A stretch of DNA of 20,487 nt from Bacteroidales bacterium UBA3724 (GCA_002371315.1 DFHL01000121.1:424-20910), one strand, 5' to 3'; positions 7,519 through 14,717 are shown, numbered from the stretch's first letter. Notes: generated by a model not told the origin, from the letters alone. Translations and numbers: made by a program.

Positions 7519-9732
7519 ATGACGAATATTGATTTGCGACAAAAACTAAAAGAAATTTTCGGCTTCGATAATTTCAAAGGCGACCAGGAGAAGATTATCC
7601 AGAGTCTACTCGCTGGCAACGACACCTTTGTCATAATGCCGACCGGTGGCGGCAAATCGCTTTGCTACCAGCTTCCGGCTATGCTGCTCAAAGGTACCAC
7701 AATCGTCGTCTCCCCCCTCATCGCCCTGATGAAAAACCAAGTCGATGCCGTGCGCTACACCTCAGGGCACGATGCCGTGGCGCATTTTCTCAACTCTTCA
7801 CTCAACAAGCAACAGGTCACGGAAGTAAAGGAAGACCTTATGAAGGGCGGCACGAAGCTGCTCTATGTGGCTCCTGAAACACTTTCGAAAGAAGAGACCG
7901 TCGAATTTCTGAAACAACTGGACATCAGCTTCTTCGCCATCGATGAAGCACATTGCATCTCGGAATGGGGCCACGACTTCCGTCCCGAATACCGCCGTCT
8001 GCGCAACGCCATCAACCAAATCAACAGCCACGTGCCGCTGCTGACACTTACAGCTTCGGCCACTCCCAAGGTTCAGCAGGACATCATCAAGAACCTGCAG
8101 ATGGAGAACGCCCAAATCTTCATTTCGAGCTTCAACCGTCCCAACCTCTACTACGAAGTGCGGCCCAAACCGGCCGAAACACTGGCACTGCACAAGGAAA
8201 TCATTAAATTCATAAAAGAAAACTCGGGCAAAAGCGGCATCATCTACTGCCTCACCCGCAAAAGGGTGGAATCGCTGGCCGAACTGCTGGTAATCAACGG
8301 CATCAAAGCCCTACCCTACCACGCCGGACTGGATGCCAAAACGCGCGCCGAGAACCAGGACAAGTTCCTGATGGAAGAGGTCGACGTCATCGTCGCCACC
8401 ATCGCCTTCGGTATGGGCATCGACAAGCCCGACGTGCGCTTCGTCATACACTACGACATACCCAAAAGCCTTGAAGGCTACTATCAGGAAACCGGTCGCG
8501 CCGGTCGCGACGGCGGCGAAGGCAAGTGCATCGCATTCTACTCCGAGCACGACATCGAGCGCCTCTACAAGTTCTTCACCGACAAGAACATAACCGAACA
8601 AGAGATGGCGCGCCAGCTGGTGCAGGAAATCGTATCCTATGCCGAAAGCTCGATGTGCCGCCGAATGAACATACTGCGATACTTCGGCGAAGAATACGAC
8701 CAGCCCAACTGCGGCAACTGCGACAACTGCCTGCACCCCAAACCGCGCATCGAGACCAAGGAAGAAATGGTCTATGTGCTCGAAACCATCATCGCTATGA
8801 AGCAGGCCTTCAAGTCGCAGGAAATCGTCGACGTAATAATGGGCCGCTCCAACGCCCACACGCGCATATACAAACACCATCTCCTCGAGCAGTTCGGCAA
8901 AGGCACCGACCGCAGCGAGCTCTACTGGAAAGCAGTCATCCGCAACGCCGTCATCGAAAAACTGCTGGTCAAAGAAATAGAAATGTTCGGCGTCCTCAAG
9001 CTTACACCACTGGGATACAAATACATAAAGAACCCGTATCCCATTATGGTGCCCTGCGACCACGACTATGCCAACACCGGCAACGACGGCGACGACGACG
9101 ACGAACTGACGGTTGGCGGTGGCGGCTCGGCGGCCGGCGACGAAGCACTTTACACACAGCTCAAAGCCCTGCTGCGATCCATAGCACAAAAAGAGAACTT
9201 GGCGCCATACGTCATCTTTGAAGACCGCTCGCTGAAGGATATGACCATCCAGTACCCCTGCACCATCGAGGAATTGAGCCGCTGCACCGGCGTCGGCATC
9301 GCCAAGGCCCAGCGCAACGGCCAACCGTTTGTCGACCTCATCAAGCAATATGTCGAAGACAACGAAATCGAGCGTCCGCAGGACATCGTGGTCCGTTCGG
9401 CTGTTAACAAGTCAGGACTCAAAGTATACATTATCAAGTCTATCGACCGCCAGATGCCCCTCGAGGACATAGCCCGCGGCAAAGGCATCACGATGAGCGA
9501 ACTCATCACCGAAATGGAGCACATCCTCTCGTCGGGAACCAAACTGAACATAGACTACTACATCGACGCCAACATTGAACAGGAACATCAGGACGTGCTG
9601 ATGGACTACTGGCACGACGCTGAAAGCGACTCGCTCGAGGATGCCTACAGCGAATTCGAGGACGACCCCGACTACACCGAAGAGGAAATCCGCCTGATGC
9701 GTATCAAGTTCCTAACCACCGAAGGATTCTAA
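7519..9732 (+). CDS. recQ: ATP-dependent DNA helicase RecQ
   Basis: Superfamily 2 3'-5' helicase of 737 residues acting in recombination and fork repair. In order: Q-motif Gln23, Walker A PTGGGKS (41-47), DEAH (142-145) in AIDEAHCISEWGHDFRPEY, motif VI YYQETGRAGRDG (321-332). The zinc site is Cys380, Cys398, Cys401 and Cys404. Winged-helix RQC segment follows to about 505, then an acidic linker GNDGDDDDEL (521-530), HRDC domain (about 541-620), and a C-terminal helix-turn-helix tail (about 631-690) typical of Bacteroidota RecQ. The frame extends to a TTG at 7501, but the ATG at 7519 gives the family start MTNIDLRQKL and sits after a consensus promoter. It is longer than E. coli RecQ because of the tail. 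Confidence 0.96.
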   Translation: MTNIDLRQKLKEIFGFDNFKGDQEKIIQSLLAGNDTFVIMPTGGGKSLCYQLPAMLLKGTTIVVSPLIALMKNQVDAVRYTSGHDAVAHFLNSSLNKQQVTEVKEDLMKGGTKLLYVAPETLSKEETVEFLKQLDISFFAIDEAHCISEWGHDFRPEYRRLRNAINQINSHVPLLTLTASATPKVQQDIIKNLQMENAQIFISSFNRPNLYYEVRPKPAETLALHKEIIKFIKENSGKSGIIYCLTRKRVESLAELLVINGIKALPYHAGLDAKTRAENQDKFLMEEVDVIVATIAFGMGIDKPDVRFVIHYDIPKSLEGYYQETGRAGRDGGEGKCIAFYSEHDIERLYKFFTDKNITEQEMARQLVQEIVSYAESSMCRRMNILRYFGEEYDQPNCGNCDNCLHPKPRIETKEEMVYVLETIIAMKQAFKSQEIVDVIMGRSNAHTRIYKHHLLEQFGKGTDRSELYWKAVIRNAVIEKLLVKEIEMFGVLKLTPLGYKYIKNPYPIMVPCDHDYANTGNDGDDDDELTVGGGGSAAGDEALYTQLKALLRSIAQKENLAPYVIFEDRSLKDMTIQYPCTIEELSRCTGVGIAKAQRNGQPFVDLIKQYVEDNEIERPQDIVVRSAVNKSGLKVYIIKSIDRQMPLEDIARGKGITMSELITEMEHILSSGTKLNIDYYIDANIEQEHQDVLMDYWHDAESDSLEDAYSEFEDDPDYTEEEIRLMRIKFLTTEGF

Positions 9733-9784
9733 ATATTTATTTATAATTAATATATTATGTTGTATTTCAATCAATTACCCCCCC

Positions 9785-9850
9785 CGGCTAAAGTCCTTTG
9801 ACAATGAAGGACCGAAGTCATCGTTACCGCCTTGACTTCATTCACAGCCG
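9785..9850 (+). ncRNA. Candidate three-way-junction leader RNA of nagB
   Basis: Three perfect helices nest into a three-way junction. P1 is CGGCT (9785-9789) with AGCCG (9846-9850). P2 is GTCCTT (9793-9798) with AAGGAC (9807-9812), with an 8-nt loop. P3 is GAAGTCA (9814-9820) with TGACTTC (9833-9839), with a 12-nt loop. A run of eight C (9778-9785) precedes it. It lies in the 177-nt recQ-nagB spacer, 60 nt before the nagB ATG, and an A-rich stretch follows. No T-run follows, so it is not a recQ terminator. No promoter is obvious upstream. I do not match it to a known riboswitch; a cis-regulatory role is inference. Confidence 0.4.
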
Positions 9851-9909
9851 CTTACGTACACAAAACAATTCAACAAAATTAATTTTTAACAATAAACAAA
9901 ATCATTTTT

Positions 9910-10737
9910 ATGCGCGTACTTATTGCAAAAAACTACGACGAGATGTCAGTAGCGGCAGCAAACTATGTTGCCAAGAAAATCAACGATTTCAAGCCCACCG
10001 CCGACCGTCCTTTCGTGCTGGGCTGCCCCACCGGAAGCTCGCCCCTGGGCCTCTATCAGCACCTTATCAAGCTGAACAAGAAAGGCCTCATCAGCTTCCA
10101 GAATGTGGTGACATTCAATATGGACGAATATGTGGGACTGCCCGTTGAGCATCCTGAAAGCTACCACAGCTTTATGTGGAACAACTTCTTCAACCACATC
10201 GACATCAAGAAAGAGAATGTCCACATCCTCGACGGCAACGCCCCCGACCTGATGACCGAGTGCAACCACTATGAGGAAATGATTGCCCAAGCCGGCGGCA
10301 TCGACCTCTTTATGGGCGGCGTGGGCCCCGACGGTCACATCGCATTCAACGAGCCCGGCAGCAGCCTCGCCAGCCGCACCCGCGTCAAAACCCTCACCAC
10401 CGACACCATCCAGGCCAACTGCCGCTTCTTCGACAACGACGTCACCAAGGTGCCCAAGCAGGCCCTCACCGTAGGCGTCGGCACAGTGATGGATGCCCGC
10501 GAAGTGCTCATCCTCTGCAACGGTCCCAAGAAGGCCCGCGCCCTGCACCATATGATCGAGAACGGAGTCAACCATATGTGGACCTCGTCGATGCTGCAGA
10601 TGCACCAGCACGGCACCGTCTTCTGCGACGAAGAAGCCACCGTCGAGCTGAAAATGAGCACCTACGAGTACTTCAAGGACAAACAGACCATCGAGAAAAC
10701 CCTCGAACGCTTCTGCGCCTACTACGACTGCAAATAA
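9910..10737 (+). CDS. nagB: Glucosamine-6-phosphate deaminase NagB
   Basis: Cytoplasmic enzyme of 275 residues converting glucosamine 6-phosphate to fructose 6-phosphate and ammonia, linking amino-sugar catabolism to glycolysis. The phosphate-binding loop CPTGSSPLGLY is at 39-49. The active-site residues match E. coli NagB in number: Asp72 in FNMDEYVGLP, and Asp141, His143 and Glu148 in GVGPDGHIAFNEPGSSL. The C-terminal lid region follows. Length is slightly above the E. coli enzyme. The ATG at 9910 gives the standard start MRVLIAKNYDEMS. A structured leader precedes it and a strong terminator follows. Clear assignment; whether GlcNAc-6-P activates it allosterically cannot be read from sequence. 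Confidence 0.96.
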   Translation: MRVLIAKNYDEMSVAAANYVAKKINDFKPTADRPFVLGCPTGSSPLGLYQHLIKLNKKGLISFQNVVTFNMDEYVGLPVEHPESYHSFMWNNFFNHIDIKKENVHILDGNAPDLMTECNHYEEMIAQAGGIDLFMGGVGPDGHIAFNEPGSSLASRTRVKTLTTDTIQANCRFFDNDVTKVPKQALTVGVGTVMDAREVLILCNGPKKARALHHMIENGVNHMWTSSMLQMHQHGTVFCDEEATVELKMSTYEYFKDKQTIEKTLERFCAYYDCK

Positions 10738-10754
10738 ACAAAAAACATCATCCC

Positions 10755-10793
10755 GAATAGCGGGCTCGCGCAAGCCGCCCGCTATTCTTTTTT
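10755..10793 (+). terminator. Intrinsic terminator after nagB
   Basis: A perfect 11-bp stem, GAATAGCGGGC (10755-10765) with GCCCGCTATTC (10777-10787), closes an 11-nt loop and is followed by six T and an alternating AT stretch. It starts 17 nt after the nagB stop, so it should end most nagB transcripts before the next gene. Confidence 0.92.
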
Positions 10794-10817
10794 ATATATA
10801 TTTATCATTTTTATACA

Positions 10818-12617
10818 ATGAATTACAGGAACCTCACCACCGAAGAAATCGCCACCCTCAAGGCACAAGGCAACCGCGCTGCCGACTGGAACAACATCCT
10901 CGTCAGCCCCGACTTCAAAGCCGACAACCTCAGCGGCAATCTCTTCTGCGGAAAAGTATATCTCGGTGCCATCGCTGACGGCACCGTCAAAGATTGCGAC
11001 CTCGTCCTGCCCGAAGGCATCAGCGCCAGCACGCTGCGCGACTGCTGCATTGGCGACCACTGCGCCATCCATAATGTAAAATATCTTTCGGGCTATACTA
11101 CTGGCAGCAACTGCCTGCTTTTCAATATAGACGAAATGACCGCCAACGCCGACGACTTCGCCTGGCTCGAACCGATGAACGAAAATGGCGGACGCCGCAT
11201 CCTGCCCTTCAACGGAATGACCATCGGCGACGCCTATATGTGGGCTCGCTTCCGCGGACAGGCCAAACTGATCGAGCGCCTCGAAACGCTGACACGCAAT
11301 GAGCTGAAAACGAACCGTGGAGGCTATGGCAGCATCGGCGACCACTGCGTCATCAAAAACACCAAGCTCATCCACAACGTCGCCGTCCGCAGCAGCGCCG
11401 ACGATCCCAGCCGCATCGAAGAGTGCATCGCCCTCACCGACGGCGTCATAGGCTACGGCTCCAAGCTCGAGTTCGGCATCATCGCCCAGCGCTTCCTGCT
11501 CGGCGAGCACGTCCACCTCGAATACGGCCTGCGCCTCAACGACAGCGTGGTGGGCGACAACTCGACCCTGGCACGCTGCGAGGTGGGATGCAGCATCATC
11601 TTCCCCGCCCACGAGCAGCACCACAACAACTCGTTCCTCATCGCCGCGCTGGTGATGGGACAGAGCAACGTCGCCGCCGGCGGCACCCTGGGCAGCAACC
11701 ACAACAGCCGCACCGCCGACAACGAAATCAGCGCCGGACGCGGCTTCTGGCCCGGCCTCTGCGTCAGCCTCAAGCACAGCAGCCGCTTCGCCAGCTACTG
11801 CCTCCTCGCCAAGGCCGACTATCCGTCCGAGCTCAACATCACCCTCCCCTTCGCCCTCGTCAACAACAACACAGCCAAAAACCGCCTCGAGGTGATGCCC
11901 GCCTACTGGTGGATGTACAATATGTACGCTATGGACCGCAACAGCCGCAAGTTCGCCGCCCGCGACAAGCGCCTCTACAAGGCACAGCACGTCGAGTTCG
12001 ACAACCTGGCTCCCGACACCGCCGAGGAAATCATCATCGGCCGCGACCTGCTGCACATCTGGGCCGAAGAGGCCAACCGCGAGGGACGCACCGAAATCGA
12101 AGCCCACGGTATGGAGAAAGGCAAGCGCAAAACCGTCATCCTCAAGGCCGGAGAAGGCTACAAGGCCTACTACGATATGCTGGTCTACTACGCAATGAAG
12201 ACTCTCGAGCCACTCTTTGGCGACAAGGTGCCCGACGCCACGCTGGGCGACGGCGAGCGCACCACACGCTGGGTCAACATCGGCGGACAGCTGGTGGCGG
12301 AAAGCGATATGACACAGCTTATTGCCGACATCGAGAGCGGAGCCCTCGACAGCTGGGATGCCATCCACGGCCGCTTCGACCAGCTATGGCAGGCCTATCC
12401 CGCACAGAAGGAACGCCACTGCTATCAGGTGCTGTGCCACCTGTCGCAGAAGCAGCACCTCGATGCCGAGGAGTGGGCCACCTATCGCGCTCACTACCAG
12501 CGCATACAGCAGTTCATCGCCGACCAGAAGGTGCTGTCACGCAAAAAGGACGACACCAACGAGTTCCGCCACGCCACCTACTGGAACGACGCCGAAATGA
12601 ACGCCGTGCTCGGATGA
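10818..12617 (+). CDS. DUF4954 left-handed beta-helix protein
   Basis: Protein of 599 residues matching the DUF4954 family of Bacteroidota and some spirochaetes. Imperfect hexapeptide-like repeats with small and hydrophobic residues (for example SGNLFCGKVYLGAIADGTV, CCIGDHCAIHNVKY, GSIGDHCVIKNTKLIHNV, DGVIGYGSKLEFGIIAQ) indicate a left-handed beta-helix as in sugar-nucleotide pyrophosphorylase and acyltransferase tails. A conserved core near residues 285-350 contains GSNHNSRTADNEISAGRGFWPGL. The C-terminal 200 residues look helical. No signal peptide is seen, so it is probably cytoplasmic. It lies 25 nt after the nagB terminator. Function is not established; sugar-nucleotide or hexosamine chemistry is inference from fold and neighbour. 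Confidence 0.85.
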   Translation: MNYRNLTTEEIATLKAQGNRAADWNNILVSPDFKADNLSGNLFCGKVYLGAIADGTVKDCDLVLPEGISASTLRDCCIGDHCAIHNVKYLSGYTTGSNCLLFNIDEMTANADDFAWLEPMNENGGRRILPFNGMTIGDAYMWARFRGQAKLIERLETLTRNELKTNRGGYGSIGDHCVIKNTKLIHNVAVRSSADDPSRIEECIALTDGVIGYGSKLEFGIIAQRFLLGEHVHLEYGLRLNDSVVGDNSTLARCEVGCSIIFPAHEQHHNNSFLIAALVMGQSNVAAGGTLGSNHNSRTADNEISAGRGFWPGLCVSLKHSSRFASYCLLAKADYPSELNITLPFALVNNNTAKNRLEVMPAYWWMYNMYAMDRNSRKFAARDKRLYKAQHVEFDNLAPDTAEEIIIGRDLLHIWAEEANREGRTEIEAHGMEKGKRKTVILKAGEGYKAYYDMLVYYAMKTLEPLFGDKVPDATLGDGERTTRWVNIGGQLVAESDMTQLIADIESGALDSWDAIHGRFDQLWQAYPAQKERHCYQVLCHLSQKQHLDAEEWATYRAHYQRIQQFIADQKVLSRKKDDTNEFRHATYWNDAEMNAVLG

Positions 12618-12652
12618 CAGAGAACGAAAACAAAAACGAAAACGAAAAATAA
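12614..12652 (+). CDS. Possible 12-codon ORF overlapping the DUF4954 stop
   Basis: An ATG overlaps the DUF4954 stop as ATGA and opens a 12-codon frame encoding MTENENKNENEK. The peptide is a simple Asn/Glu/Lys repeat from repeating GAAAAC-like units. Coupling by reinitiation is possible, but low complexity and size make a chance frame the more likely explanation. Confidence 0.15.
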   Translation: MTENENKNENEK

Positions 12653-12702
12653 TCCTGACGCATCAGCCAGTTCTCACATCTCACTTTAAAACTACAACTA
12701 CA

Positions 12703-13107
12703 ATGAAAAAAAGTCTCTTAACCCTACTCTGTGCCGCTGCCATCGGCGGCGCAGCTCTGCTCATCAGCTGCACCAGCAGCGACGGCATAATGACCAAGAA
12801 GAAAGGTGTCTATACCGTCGACACCACCACGCTTTCGCAGGAGGTCAAAGGCTACAACGGCCCCACGCCATTGCTGATTACCATCTCCAACGACAAGATT
12901 GTCAAGGTCGAAGCCCTCGAAAACAGCGAGACGCCCGGCTTCTTCCAACGGATGAAAGACGGCGGTATGCTGGAGCGCTGGAACGGCAAGACTGTCGACG
13001 AAGCCCTTGCCGCCCAGGTCGATGCCGTGGCCGGTGCCACCTACTCGTCCAACGCCGTCATCGAGAACGTCCGTCTCGGCCTGACCTACTACAAGGAGCA
13101 CAAATGA
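12703..13107 (+). CDS. FMN-binding domain lipoprotein
   Basis: Exported lipoprotein of 134 residues. The signal peptide MKKSLLTLLCAAAIGGAALLISC ends in lipobox LISC with Cys23 as the lipidated residue. The rest is one FMN_bind domain, about residues 45-132. Near the C-terminus, DAVAGATYSSNAV matches the flavinylation motif in which the Thr of GAT, here Thr113, receives FMN through a phosphoester bond made by ApbE. Such domains carry electrons outside the cytoplasm in Rnf, Nqr and fumarate-reductase-like systems; here the domain stands alone. No apbE is in the window. A rubredoxin gene follows after 54 nt. The electron donor and acceptor cannot be inferred. Confidence 0.9.
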   Translation: MKKSLLTLLCAAAIGGAALLISCTSSDGIMTKKKGVYTVDTTTLSQEVKGYNGPTPLLITISNDKIVKVEALENSETPGFFQRMKDGGMLERWNGKTVDEALAAQVDAVAGATYSSNAVIENVRLGLTYYKEHK

Positions 13108-13161
13108 TTTCTGCAATTCCGGCCCCGTGCCACATTTATTAACCCTCAAACACAAACGATT

Positions 13162-13320
13162 ATGAAGAAAATGGTTTGCGACCTCTGCGGTTGGGAATAC
13201 GACCCCGCCGTCGGAGTACCCGAGGCAGGCATCGCCCCTGGCACCCCTTGGGAGGAAGTCCCCGCCGACTTCGTCTGCCCCCTCTGCGGAGCAGGCAAAG
13301 ACCAGTTCTCCGAGGCCTGA
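13162..13320 (+). CDS. Rubredoxin
   Basis: Small iron protein of 52 residues, complete from ATG to TGA. Cys6 and Cys9 in CDLCG, with Cys39 and Cys42 in CPLCG, bind one iron. Between them lie the family landmarks WEYDP, GIAPGTPWEEVP and DFVCP. The C-terminus GKDQFSEA matches the usual GxxKDxFE ending. Rubredoxins are one-electron carriers, often for oxygen or peroxide detoxification in anaerobes (rubrerythrin, superoxide reductase, flavodiiron proteins). The first motif has CGW instead of the usual CGY. It lies 54 nt after the FMN-binding lipoprotein and is followed by a shared bidirectional terminator. No signal peptide, so cytoplasmic. Confidence 0.96.
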   Translation: MKKMVCDLCGWEYDPAVGVPEAGIAPGTPWEEVPADFVCPLCGAGKDQFSEA

Positions 13321-13351
13321 GCCACGGCAGACATCGGTCAAAAAAACACAA

Positions 13352-13383
13352 AAGCGCTTCTTGCCAAAGAAGCGCTTATTTTT
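13352..13383. terminator. Bidirectional terminator between rubredoxin and TonB-like gene
   Basis: A perfect 11-bp stem, AAGCGCTTCTT (13352-13362) with AAGAAGCGCTT (13367-13377), and a GCCA loop. A T-run follows on the plus strand (13379-13383), and an A-run precedes it (13341-13346), giving T residues on the minus strand. It serves both converging genes. Its right arm overlaps the stop codon of the minus-strand gene (13376-13378). Confidence 0.9.
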
Positions 13384-14191
13384 GATCCTCAGCCAGTTCG
13401 AACTGGACGGGTAGCGAAAACTGCTGCCGCACAGGCTTGCCGTCCACTTCGCCGGGTTTCCACTTCGGCATCGCGTTGACGACCTTAAGGACAGCCTCGC
13501 CGTAGCCCTCGCCAATGTCGCGCAAAATCCGGGCATTGGTAATCGAACCGTCCTTCTCGATGTCGAAAACGACAACAACAGTGCCTTTGACGACAGGATA
13601 GCCGTGCTCTTTTGGATGCACAAGGTTGTCTTCCAAAAACTTATACAGAGCCTCTTCGCCACCAGGGAAGAGAGCGGGAGTCTCATTTATAATACCAAGA
13701 ATCATATCATCGACCTCGACCTCCCCCTCTTCAGGCATCAGCTCGTCACCAACTGGCGGCGCCGGGGCAGCATCGGCACTGCTATCCTGGTCAGGGAAAC
13801 CATCCGCCACAAAGGCATCGCCTTCCATACCCGTAACAATCACATCGTCAGGCGAATCCGACACCAACGACGTATCGGCAACAGCAGTGTCGCACAAAAA
13901 ATGCGAAGCCTCGCCCTGCGCAGGCGTGTCGACCTGAAGCGCCGGCTCGCCGCTACCACCGCACGCGGTAAGCGAGAGCGTCAGCCCGGCCACCGTCGCC
14001 GCCTTGCCCAACGAAATGCGCTGGGCAAGAGCCTGTTCAAGATAACGCACCTCGGCCTCGCAGCGCGGACAGGTGCCGCGGCAGTCGCCCTTGTGGGTAC
14101 ACTCCTCGACCGAGAACGGAATACCGTTTTCGTCGGCAATGCGCTGGCGCACAGCCTTTAGCTGGTTGCAAATCTTCTTTCCGCGGGTCAT
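13376..14191 (-). CDS. TonB C-terminal domain protein with Cys-rich N-terminal domain
   Basis: Protein of 271 residues in three parts. Residues 1-60 form a conserved Bacteroidota module with Cys8, Cys31, Cys37, Cys41 and Cys44 (ECTHKGDCRGTCPRCEAEV), resembling a zinc-binding site. A short hydrophobic stretch follows and ends LTAC, a lipobox-like tetrad with Cys77. A long acidic, Asp/Glu/Pro-rich spacer (about 80-165) leads to a TonB_C domain (about 175-266) with PALFPGGEEALYKFLEDNL, GTVVVVFDIEKDGSI and NAMPKWKPGEVDGKPV. TonB_C domains contact outer-membrane receptors. No ExbB/ExbD genes or receptor are nearby, so a classical energy-transducing role is uncertain. It has its own consensus promoter and a shared terminator overlapping its stop. 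Confidence 0.85.
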   Translation of the reverse strand: MTRGKKICNQLKAVRQRIADENGIPFSVEECTHKGDCRGTCPRCEAEVRYLEQALAQRISLGKAATVAGLTLSLTACGGSGEPALQVDTPAQGEASHFLCDTAVADTSLVSDSPDDVIVTGMEGDAFVADGFPDQDSSADAAPAPPVGDELMPEEGEVEVDDMILGIINETPALFPGGEEALYKFLEDNLVHPKEHGYPVVKGTVVVVFDIEKDGSITNARILRDIGEGYGEAVLKVVNAMPKWKPGEVDGKPVRQQFSLPVQFELAEDQK

Positions 14192-14213
14192 AGTCTGTTC
14201 GATTTTCGATGTG

Positions 14214-14244
14214 CAAAATTACACAAAAAAATTGAATCTCCAAA
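14214..14244 (-). promoter_or_regulatory. Bacteroidota promoter for the TonB-like gene
   Basis: On the minus strand, TTTG (complement of 14241-14244), a 19-bp spacer and TAATTTTG (complement of 14214-14221) match TTTG-N19-TAnnTTTG exactly. The start codon is at 14191, so the leader is short, about 15-20 nt. Confidence 0.8.
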
Positions 14245-14334
14245 ACTAAAACCAAAAAATACTGATTCGCAGTCATATAGCCAGCAGATTTGTCTCGTAG
14301 GCAGGATGTCGGCGTGCGCGTAAAACAGATGTCA

Positions 14335-14348
14335 GACTGATGTCAGTC
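14335..14348. promoter_or_regulatory. Inverted repeat GACTGA-TG-TCAGTC
   Basis: Six-bp arms around a 2-bp centre in the TonB-like/ribBA divergent spacer. ATGTCAG also occurs twice as a direct repeat here (14329-14335 and 14340-14346). This fits a small dimeric operator, but no regulator is known. Confidence 0.25.
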
Positions 14349-14372
14349 CGGTCAAAGTCCACTGGCGAAAAA

Positions 14373-14427
14373 TTTAACAAATCTTTGATAGAAATTTGGT
14401 AGGAGTTTGGGTGAACTTTGGTACCCC
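14373..14427. repeat. Degenerate 11-bp phased repeat, five units
   Basis: TTT-A/G begins at 14373, 14384, 14395, 14406 and 14417, exactly 11 bp apart. The last four begin TTTG and the last three TTTGG. The units share a loose pattern TTTGgTAgaan. Exact phasing over five units suggests helically aligned protein-binding sites or intrinsically curved DNA. No gene overlaps it. Confidence 0.5.
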
Positions 14428-14475
14428 GTTTCTGGCTGAAAACCAGCAAAATGAGGATTTGCGGAAATTTGGCGA

Positions 14476-14538
14476 TTTTTAACTGTTTTTAACTTAAAAT
14501 ACTGTTAAATTTAACTGACAAAATGGCAGGTTTTTAAC
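14476..14538. promoter_or_regulatory. Cluster of TTTAAC motifs
   Basis: TTTTTAAC occurs at 14476-14483, 14486-14493 (10 bp apart) and 14531-14538. A perfect 12-bp palindrome GTTAAATTTAAC lies at 14504-14515. A further TTTAAC is at 14373-14378. The cluster sits about 150-230 bp upstream of the ribBA promoter. It may be an operator array or AT-rich bias. From 14541 to 14685 the spacer turns GC-rich and I see no gene or known RNA there. Confidence 0.3.
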
Positions 14539-14687
14539 ATTTAGGTTGGCTGCGGGAGGCCGATTCGAAAGGTCGTGCAGTTGAAATCGCGGCATCGTAT
14601 CCCCGACACTCGGGCGGCAAGGGTTCGCATCAAAAGCATAATAAACGCACCGGCGCGACGATGCGGGCCAAATATTCGGGCAGCTAC

Positions 14688-14717
14688 GTTGAAAATCAAA
14701 TATTTTTTGTATCTTTG
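14688..14717 (+). promoter_or_regulatory. Bacteroidota promoter for ribBA
   Basis: TATCTTTG at 14710-14717 is a perfect -7 element. The -33 element is weaker: GTTG at 14688-14691 with an 18-bp spacer. Transcription would begin near 14722-14725, leaving a leader of under 40 nt, too short for an FMN riboswitch. Confidence 0.7.

Noticed and set aside
9798..10148. A plus-strand frame overlapping the nagB 5' end
   Set aside because: It overlaps nagB out of frame and its translation lacks any family likeness.
10782..12368. A 528-codon minus-strand frame opposite DUF4954
   Set aside because: Antisense shadow with Ala/Val/Asp-rich low-complexity translation; the plus strand encodes a conserved family.
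11423..12652. A 409-codon plus-strand frame inside DUF4954
   Set aside because: Arg/Pro/His-rich translation typical of a shifted frame of a GC-rich gene. Only its final 12 codons lie outside DUF4954 and are noted separately.
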